Positions 58,225-64,000 of a DNA stretch of 64,000 nucleotides are shown piece by piece. The notes beneath the pieces were generated by a model. It ran no database searches, was not told the DNA's origin, and saw only the letters and a list, made by a program, of their open reading frames with translations. Made by a program: the position numbers and the translations under genes. Source of the stretch: JADFNB01 sp036397455. Lineage in GTDB: Bacteria; Gemmatimonadota; Gemmatimonadetes; Gemmatimonadales; GWC2-71-9. The DNA is taken from the NCBI GenBank assembly GCA_036397455.1, contig DASWIX010000076.1, positions 62,001 to 126,000 on the forward strand, in the 5' to 3' direction. Each line of letters begins with the position of its first letter. The first letter of the stretch is position 1.

Positions 58225-60263
58225 CCGACTTTTCGTTGCTACCGATCGTCGCCATCGCCGCGGGCGTCGCGGGCTTGCTCGTGGCGTTGGGGACGTACTT
58301 CTTTGTCCGCAAACAGCCCGCGGGCAGCGAGATGATGCGCGACATCGCGGACATGATCCACGATGGCTCGATGGCCTTCCTGCGCCGTGAATACACGGCG
58401 TTGTTGCCGTTTCTCGTCCTCATCGCGGCGCTGCTCGCCTGGCTGATCGGCTGGCAGACGGCGGTCGCGTATCTGGGCGGTGGTATCTCGTCGGTGTTGG
58501 CCGGGTTCTTCGGCATGCAGGCCGCGACGCGGGCCAACTCCCGCACGAGCGAGGCGGCCCGCGCGTCCGGCCAGGCGATGGCGCTGCGCGTCGCCTTCAG
58601 CGGCGGGGCCGTGATGGGCCTGTCCGTGGCGAGCCTCGGTCTGCTTGGCGTCGGGCTGATCATGGTGGCGTTCCTCGGAACGCCTGGCTCCGACAACGCG
58701 TGGAAGCTGTTCAGCGAGATCATCACCGGGTTCGCCATGGGCGCGTCGTCGATCGCCCTCTTCGCCCGCGTGGGCGGCGGGATTTATACCAAGGCGGCCG
58801 ATGTCGGGGCGGACCTGGTCGGCAAGGTGGAGGCCGGCATTCCCGAGGACGATCCGCGCAACCCGGCCACGATCGCCGACAACGTGGGTGACAACGTCGG
58901 CGACGTCGCGGGCATGGGCGCCGACATCTTCGAGAGCTACGTCGGGGCCGTGATCGCCACGATCGCCATCGCCGCGACCAGCCCGGTGCTTGGCGATCAC
59001 CGCATGGCGGCGCTCGCGTTGCCGGTGGTGTTCATCGTCGCCGGGCTCGTGGCGAGCCTGCTGGCGATCATCGCGTTCCGGATCCTCGAACGGTTCAGCC
59101 CGGCCGTCGCCTTGCGCCTGGCCGGATTCGTCGCCGCGGGCCTGTTCCTGATTGGCGCGTATGTCATCACGCTCCGCTTCGACCTGGGCCTTGCCAATCC
59201 GCTCGGACCGTTCTGGAGCGTCCTGTCGGGGACGTTGGCCGGCGTGTTCATCGGCTTGGTCACCGAGTACTACACGGCCGCCAAACCGGTGCGCACCATC
59301 GCGGCCGCATCGCTCACCGGCCCCGCGACCAACATCATCGCCGGCCTGGCGGTCGGCATGCGGTCGACGGCGATCCCGCTGCTGCTGATCAGCGGCGCCA
59401 TCTGGGTTTCCTTCACCACGAGCGGATTGTACGGCATCGGCATCGCCGCGGTCGGCATGCTTGCCACCGTCGGCCTGACCATGTCGGTTGACGCCTACGG
59501 CCCGATCGCCGACAACGCCGGCGGTATCAGCGAGATGAGCGGCCTCGGTCCGGACGTCCGCAAGATCACCGACAGTCTCGACGCGCTCGGCAATACGACC
59601 GCCGCGATGGGGAAAGGCTTCGCCATCGGCTCGGCGGCGCTGACCGCGCTCGCCCTGTTCAGCGCCTATGCGAATGCGGTCACGCCCCCGGGCGCGGAAC
59701 CGATTCTGCTCGACATCGTCGACCCACGGGTCGTCATCGGCCTGTTCTTCGGCGGCATCATGCCGTTCTTCATTGCCGCGTCCACGATGGATGCGGTGGG
59801 CCGCGCGGCGGAGGGGATGGTCCAGGAAGTGCGCCGGCAGTTCAGAGAGATCGCCGGCCTCATGGAAGGGACCGCCAAACCCGACTCCGCGCGGTGTGTC
59901 GACATCTCGACGCGGGCGGCGTTGCGCGAGATGATCATCCCGGGTGTGGTCGCGATCGCCGCGCCGATCGCCGTCGGCAAGCTGTTCGGTGTGCAGACGC
60001 TGGGCGGCATGCTCGCCGGCGCCACCCTTACCGGCGTCATGCTGGCGCTCTTCATGGCCAACGCCGGCGGCGCGTGGGACAACGCCAAGAAGTACATCGA
60101 GGGCGGCGCGCACGGCGGCAAGGGCTCCGACCCGCACAAGGCGGCGGTCGTCGGCGACACCGTGGGCGATCCGTTCAAGGATACCAGCGGGCCGAGTCTG
60201 AACATTCTGATCAAGTTGATGTCGGTGGTGAGCCTGGTGTTGGCGCCCTGGTTCGTGCGCTAG
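58221..60263 (+). CDS. hppA: Membrane-bound ion-pumping pyrophosphatase
   Basis: 680 residues, ~16 helices, GTG start at 58221 overlapping the pth stop. Catalytic loops: KAADVGADLVGKVEAGIPED, DNVGDNVGDVAGMGADIFES, and the final GGAHGGKGSDPHKAAVVGDT. The segment GNTTAAMGKGFAIGSAALTA has Ala where potassium-independent enzymes carry Lys, so it should belong to the K+-dependent class, which includes H+- and Na+-pumping members. It hydrolyses PPi from biosynthesis, including from Prs-dependent and tRNA-charging reactions, and pumps cations across the membrane. Confidence 0.95.
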   Translation: MTDFSLLPIVAIAAGVAGLLVALGTYFFVRKQPAGSEMMRDIADMIHDGSMAFLRREYTALLPFLVLIAALLAWLIGWQTAVAYLGGGISSVLAGFFGMQAATRANSRTSEAARASGQAMALRVAFSGGAVMGLSVASLGLLGVGLIMVAFLGTPGSDNAWKLFSEIITGFAMGASSIALFARVGGGIYTKAADVGADLVGKVEAGIPEDDPRNPATIADNVGDNVGDVAGMGADIFESYVGAVIATIAIAATSPVLGDHRMAALALPVVFIVAGLVASLLAIIAFRILERFSPAVALRLAGFVAAGLFLIGAYVITLRFDLGLANPLGPFWSVLSGTLAGVFIGLVTEYYTAAKPVRTIAAASLTGPATNIIAGLAVGMRSTAIPLLLISGAIWVSFTTSGLYGIGIAAVGMLATVGLTMSVDAYGPIADNAGGISEMSGLGPDVRKITDSLDALGNTTAAMGKGFAIGSAALTALALFSAYANAVTPPGAEPILLDIVDPRVVIGLFFGGIMPFFIAASTMDAVGRAAEGMVQEVRRQFREIAGLMEGTAKPDSARCVDISTRAALREMIIPGVVAIAAPIAVGKLFGVQTLGGMLAGATLTGVMLALFMANAGGAWDNAKKYIEGGAHGGKGSDPHKAAVVGDTVGDPFKDTSGPSLNILIKLMSVVSLVLAPWFVR

Positions 60264-60419
60264 GCCGCTCGGGGAACTTCCGACAAGCGGCGTCTGGTCG
60301 TCCCTTGACCGCTCACCGACGCCCGATGCCGTTGACCGAGGTTCGGGAAGACGCAGTTGACAGTGAGTGGTTACGCTACACCTGCTCGAGCGCGTCGATT
60401 GTCGGGCGTGCAGCCGATC

Positions 60420-60576
60420 GAGATTCCTATTCCGCAGACGAGCGGGACCTGGTCAGGGTCAATGAAATCGGACGCGTACCTCTTCAGTTCCGTCAGCCGT
60501 TGCCTGGACCGTCGCGACCGCCACCGTGTCCGGAATAGGAATCTCTCATTGACCCTGAGCAGGCATCGCTCGTCTG
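60420..60576. repeat. Permuted inverted repeat (order A-B ... A'-B')
   Basis: A (60420-60434, GAGATTCCTATTCCG) is matched perfectly by its reverse complement at 60531-60545. B (60435-60465) is matched by its reverse complement at 60546-60576 with 27 of 31 positions. Both copies keep A and B directly joined, but because each module is inverted in place the order is A-B ... A'-B', not the B'-A' of a normal hairpin. In RNA the pairings would cross, i.e. form a pseudoknot. It surrounds both candidate starts of the following hydrolase. Confidence 0.85.
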
Positions 60577-61565
60577 GCTGGTATGGCCTCTTGGCTGTCG
60601 CGCTCGCAGCCTGTGCCCCAGACGGGAGCACCCCGTCTATGGACGAGGGATTCCTCGCTGGAGCCGGCGGTGCGAGAATCTTCTATCGCATCATCGGTAC
60701 CGGTCCGGACACGCTCATCGCGGTTCACGGCGGGCCCGGCGCCGGCATGAACGCCTTTTTCCCGGACGTCGCGCCTATCGCAGCACGTCACACCATCATC
60801 TTCTACGACCAGCGGGGCGGGGGCCGTTCCGCATTGCCGGCCGATACGTCGCTCCTCGAGGCGCGATACCACGTCGCGGACCTTGAGGCGGTGCGCCACC
60901 GGTTCGGGCTCGAACGCATGACGGTCATCGCCCACTCGTTCGGTGCGATCGTGGTGGCGACGTACGCCGAGTCCTACCCCGAACGCTTGGCGCGTCTCAT
61001 TCTCCTCGACGCCGTGGGCCCACAGCGCGAGGCGGCTGCCGCCGTGGCGGTGTCCCCGTATGCGACCGCTGACAGTGCCACCCTTCGCCGATTCATCGGG
61101 GTCATGGAGATTCTCCTTACCGGGGCGGCTGCGGACCCGGTGGCGAGCTGCCAAGAATACGAGGCGATCGGTCGAGAGATGGCGTTGGCACGTGGCGACA
61201 CCGGCCGCTGGCAGGGAAGCAGCTGCGACATGTCGGCGGAGGCCGTGCACTACTATTACCGCTACACCGCGCGCATCGGACCCGCCTCCTTTGGCCAGTG
61301 GGATTTCACTTCCAGCCTTCGGGACGTGACCGCACCGGTTCTCATCATCTATGGCGATCGTGATACCGTGGGAATGGCGGCGCAACGGGCGTGGGCCGGC
61401 GCGTGGCCGCATGCCCGCCTGCTGCAGGTACCTGGCGTGGGAAAGGGAGCGCTTGCCGATCGGCCCGACCTTGTGGTTTCGGCGATCGAGCAGTTCGTGA
61501 GCGGGCGGCGGGCTCAAGGTACGACCGGTTCGATGCCGCAATATGGGGGCGCTCTGGATCTGTGA
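60549..61565 (+). CDS. Lipoprotein alpha/beta hydrolase (proline-iminopeptidase-like)
   Basis: 338 residues if TTG 60549 is used, which gives a lipoprotein signal ending LAVALAACAPD; ATG 60462 adds 29 residues. Hydrolase motifs: VHGGPGAGMNAFF (oxyanion hole), FYDQRGGGRS, the nucleophile in VIAHSFGAIV, Asp in IIYGDRDTV; the usual catalytic His near the end reads GVGKGALAD, so it is not evident. The fold matches S33 prolyl aminopeptidases. It would be tethered on the outer or inner membrane. Its start region lies within a permuted inverted repeat that could control translation. Confidence 0.8.
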   Translation: MTLSRHRSSGWYGLLAVALAACAPDGSTPSMDEGFLAGAGGARIFYRIIGTGPDTLIAVHGGPGAGMNAFFPDVAPIAARHTIIFYDQRGGGRSALPADTSLLEARYHVADLEAVRHRFGLERMTVIAHSFGAIVVATYAESYPERLARLILLDAVGPQREAAAAVAVSPYATADSATLRRFIGVMEILLTGAAADPVASCQEYEAIGREMALARGDTGRWQGSSCDMSAEAVHYYYRYTARIGPASFGQWDFTSSLRDVTAPVLIIYGDRDTVGMAAQRAWAGAWPHARLLQVPGVGKGALADRPDLVVSAIEQFVSGRRAQGTTGSMPQYGGALDL

Positions 61566-61796
61566 GGTGCGCAACTCTGCAAAGACTGCGGGACGGCCGC
61601 CCTCGGCCTGCAGCGTCCGGGTCGCGAACCCGCGCCGCTCGAAGAGTCGCTGGATAGCCTGCGCGTTGCGCAAGATGGCGATGGAGTCGTTCACATCGTT
61701 GGGGTTCCGGACGAGCTCGACGAGTTCCGCGACCGCGGATGCCCGGCTTTGTGCGACATCGGTCATTTGAACGCTCAGTTGAGTGGAGAGCAGCAA
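61560..61796 (-). pseudogene. N-terminal remnant of an M20-type peptidase
   Basis: From ATG 61796 the minus-strand frame reads ASAVAELVELVRNPNDVND, SIAILRNAQAIQRLFERRGF, then ATRTLQAEGGRPAVFAELR, the pattern of the first ~80 residues of M20 dipeptidases (substrate-pocket helix, ERRGF, then P-V-AE strand). The resemblance ends at about 61560, where the frame runs into the antisense of the hydrolase gene. Metal-binding residues come later in such proteins and are absent. Confidence 0.55.
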
Positions 61797-61804
61797 AGTG
61801 AGGA

Positions 61805-61978
61805 TCAGGTCTCGGCCTCGAGGTGCGCACCCAGTTCATTGAGGACCCTGATGCAGGTTTCGGCATCGTACAGTGTCGAGCGGAAGTTCACCACGCATCC
61901 GCGCAGCGCGACGCTGCCGCGGAGCGTCATCGCGCCAAGGAACATGCGCCCGTCGCGGTCATCAGAAGTGGTCAGCAT
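61805..61978 (-). pseudogene. C-terminal remnant of a PLP-dependent decarboxylase
   Basis: A 57-codon frame (ATG 61978, TGA 61805) contains MTLRGSVALRGCVVNFRSTL, then DAETCIRVLNELG, like the end of aromatic amino acid/glutamate-type group II decarboxylases (T-LRG--ALR-C-VNFRTT--D---VL). The PLP-binding front is missing. It overlaps the end of the arginase-like gene by seven bases. A small independent gene is possible but less likely. Confidence 0.5.
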
Positions 61979-62841
61979 GGGATTGTGGCAGGGCCATCGG
62001 TGAGGATTGCGTCGATTGCTGCGAAGGCAGCCTTGCAGACCGTGTCGCGCGTGTCGTACTCGGGTGCGTATGAGGAGACGGCGGCTGCGCCGAGCGTCAC
62101 GTGCGCGCGAATGGCGAGAATACTCGCCGTCAGCTGCTCGACGGACAGGCCATCGGGCACAGGCAAGGAGTTGGCCTGGCCAACCAGCATCGGATCGAGC
62201 ACGTCCATGTCCAGGTGAAGGTAAGCGAGCGCGTTCGCGTCAGTCAGCTGCGCACGCGCCAGCGCCGTTGGCAGGCTGGCGGGGTCGTACGCGTTCGGCA
62301 TGCTGGTGATCGCCGACCCCGCCAGGAACGTCGCCTCGGGGGGGTCGAGATCGCGAACGCCGAACAGGAAAGTTGCCTCGGTTTCCACGGGGTGATAGCC
62401 GGGAACGGTCGAACACAGTTGGTGCCAGCACTTGCCCAGCGCGGTCGCAAGCCCGGTGCCATCCGCGAAACCCGACGTCGTCGTATCGGGTGTATTGCAG
62501 TCCGCGTGCGCGTCGAACCAGAAAATGGCGCGGCGGGCAGGCGTGAGACCACTCAGCGTCCCGACCGCCGTGTTGCAATTGCCGCAGAGGACCACCGGGA
62601 ACTGTCCCGCGCCGCGCACGGCGCGTACCGCAACAGCGACTTCGCGCATGAGGTCAAAGGCCGTCGCGATCTCTGCTGGTGTCTGTGTCGGGTCGGGCTC
62701 GATGATGCGCACCGCCACGGTATGTCCTCGTGCCTCGAGATGGGCGGTAAGCCCGGCCCGCAGCAGGTGTTCGGGGCCGGCCCCACAGCGCCATCCGCGA
62801 CGCGCGGTATCGTACGGAACAAGCAGAAGGACGATGTCCAC
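61972..62841 (-). CDS. Arginase/agmatinase-family protein, cytoplasmic
   Basis: 289 residues from a GTG at 62841, where the family's first strand begins (VDIVLLLVPYD). Metal motifs FWFDAHADCNTPDTT and LHLDMDVLDP are intact, while the first block reads VVLCGNCNTAVG instead of GGDHS, as in the exported relative at 26825-27811. It lacks a signal peptide. Ureohydrolase-like activity is likely but the substrate is unknown. The start is the least certain part: no clear ribosome binding site is seen and the frame stays open far upstream. Confidence 0.75.
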   Translation of the reverse strand: MDIVLLLVPYDTARRGWRCGAGPEHLLRAGLTAHLEARGHTVAVRIIEPDPTQTPAEIATAFDLMREVAVAVRAVRGAGQFPVVLCGNCNTAVGTLSGLTPARRAIFWFDAHADCNTPDTTTSGFADGTGLATALGKCWHQLCSTVPGYHPVETEATFLFGVRDLDPPEATFLAGSAITSMPNAYDPASLPTALARAQLTDANALAYLHLDMDVLDPMLVGQANSLPVPDGLSVEQLTASILAIRAHVTLGAAAVSSYAPEYDTRDTVCKAAFAAIDAILTDGPATIPC

Positions 62842-63136
62842 GAGTGGCCCGATCGGGTTGGGGGGAGTCGTAGGAATTCCTGTGCCCGTATGATTGAACC
62901 ACGTGAAAGGTGGCCGCCGCGACCGCCCGTGGTCCGAGACGGATGACCGCGTGCATCCGTCCAACAGTGTTGGTTGAAGACCGTTTCGAACTGGCCCGCC
63001 GCGTCGCGCGTTGACGCTTGCCTCACAATACTCGTCCACCTCGGCTCCAACAAGGGACACGCCTTTAGGGAAGTTAGGGATTGTAACGAAATAAATGCTT
63101 GATATAGAGCGCGGGCGGATGTAGATTCGTGGTCCG
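62842..63136. other. Spacer between the arginase-like gene and the transposase; left IS end expected here
   Basis: No gene is convincing. The distal part is AT-richer than its surroundings (around 63080-63110), and a direct repeat TTAGGGA occurs at 63065-63071 and 63074-63080. The outer end of the insertion sequence should lie here, but without its other end the terminal repeat cannot be fixed. Confidence 0.45.
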
Positions 63137-64000
63137 TGGACATCAAGACACTGCGCCGGAAGTACCGTGCTGTGGCGCCGGGGTTGACGGAGCGATCGAG
63201 GCGCCTGTGGGCCGCGGCGGAGGCGGCGGCGCTGGGCCACGGGGGCATTGCCTTGGTAGAACGCGCGACGGGCATCTCGCGGTCCACGATCAGCCGCGGG
63301 ATGCGCGAAGTGGCGGTGGGGGCCCACGCGACGTTGCCGCCGGAGCGCACGCGTCGGGCGGGCGGCGGACGCAAACGCGCGACCGAGCAAGACCCCACGC
63401 TGGTGGCCGATCTGGAGGCGTTGGTCGAGCCGACGACCTCGGGGGTGCCGGACTCGCCGCTGCGCTGGACCTCGAAGAGCGTGCGGCACGTGGCGGACGA
63501 GCTGCAAGCCCTGGGGCACGCCGTGAGCCATCAGCTGGTGGCGAAGCTGCTGCGCACGGCGCGCTACAGTCTGCAGGCCAACCGCAAGACGCGCGAGGGG
63601 CCGCAGCACCCGGATCGGGACGGGCAGTTCCGCTACCTCACCGAGCGGGTGCGGCGCTCCCAGCGGCAGCACCAGCCGGTCATTTCCGTCGACACGAAGA
63701 AGAAGGAACTCGTCGGCAACGTCAAGAACGCGGGCCGGGAGTGGCGGCCGACGGGGCAGGCGGAGCCGGTGCGGGTACACGACTTCCTGATCCCGGCCCA
63801 GGGGAAGGCCATCCCGTACGGCGTCTACGACCTGAGCCGCGATGAGGGGTGGGTGAGTGTCGGGATCGATCACGACACGGCCAGCTTCGCGGTGCGGGCG
63901 ATCCGCCGCTGGTGGCGGGTGATGGGCCGGGCGGCATACCCCCGGGCGACCCGGCTCTTGATCACGGCCGACGCGGGCGGCAGCAACGGCCCCCGGATGC
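63137..64000 (+). mobile_element. ISAzo13-family transposase, 3' end beyond the window
   Basis: An uninterrupted frame from GTG 63137 to the right edge, 288 codons. It starts VDIKTLRRKYRAVAPGLTERSRRLWAA, has a helix-turn-helix (GISRSTISRGMREV), then the DDE core: ISVDTKKKELVGNVKNAGREW with the first Asp, and LLITADAGGSNGPR with the second. This order matches ISAzo13 transposases. No frameshift or stop is seen in this part, so the element may be active. Confidence 0.9.

Noticed and set aside
60357..60385. Promoter at TTGACA (60357-60362) before the hydrolase gene
   Set aside because: No -10-like hexamer at the right spacing.

Overview
The window is GC-rich bacterial chromosomal DNA. Very tight gene packing, frequent GTG starts, many lipoproteins and exported hydrolases, and the mix of families (GlnRS carrying a YqeY tail, DUF4159/DUF4175 genes, membrane pyrophosphatase, LIV-type binding proteins beside kinases) fit Gemmatimonadota best. 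That placement is inference from gene content; there is no rRNA here. Translation, isoprenoid, vitamin B6 and PRPP genes show that most of the window is core genome, interrupted by patches of decayed genes and one transposase.

Layout. 1-3.7 kb: fragment of a membrane protein, remnant of an FtsX-type permease, a Tat-exported amidase, then a DUF4143-type ATPase on the minus strand with a near-consensus promoter, a palindromic operator and, just downstream, the first ~20 codons of a DUF1156-type DNA methylase. 4-11.5 kb (minus): an operon gatE-gatD-glnS-(DUF2231 protein)-(methyltransferase), the first three coupled by 4-nt stop/start overlaps. 11.8-17.6 kb (plus): a membrane diguanylate cyclase with a degenerate receiver, a NorC-like/NorB-like haem-copper pair, an exported M20 peptidase and two small genes. 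17.6-21.1 kb (minus): ychF and a gamma-glutamyltransferase, separated by a repeat-rich spacer. 21.3-26.8 kb (plus): tRNA-Ser(UGA), then two paralogous LIV-type lipoproteins, a hybrid histidine kinase and a cyclophilin-FKBP fusion. 26.8-34.7 kb: arginase-like protein, lipoproteins, an amidohydrolase, several remnants, tRNA-Ser(GCU) and gltX. 34.8-50.2 kb (minus): a symporter, then a train of nine genes in which every junction overlaps (unknown protein-rsmI-DUF4159-DUF4175-TPR-'AsnB-like'-JAMM/DinG-aminotransferase-TonB-like), preceded by trxA. 50.3-60.3 kb (mostly plus): methylmalonyl-CoA epimerase, pdxJ, an HPt-like protein, a flippase-like protein, ispE, tRNA-Gln, a GNAT protein, prs, rplY, pth, hppA. 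60.3-64 kb: a lipoprotein hydrolase whose start sits in an unusual permuted inverted repeat, two gene remnants, a second arginase-like gene and an ISAzo13-type transposase cut by the window edge.

How the genes work together. The strongest biological puzzle is Gln-tRNA(Gln) synthesis: an archaeal-type transamidation pair (GatD, GatE) is co-expressed with a direct GlnRS, and the window also holds a tRNA-Gln and a shortened GluRS. The second is a possible sensory module made of two periplasmic binding lipoproteins and a kinase with no permease or ATPase genes. The third is the long overlapping train joining cell-envelope-like DUF4159/DUF4175 genes to a RadC-type JAMM domain fused to a DinG-type helicase. 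The remnants around 0.2-2.3, 30.4-31.9 and 61.6-62.0 kb mark places where genes have been lost or rearranged.
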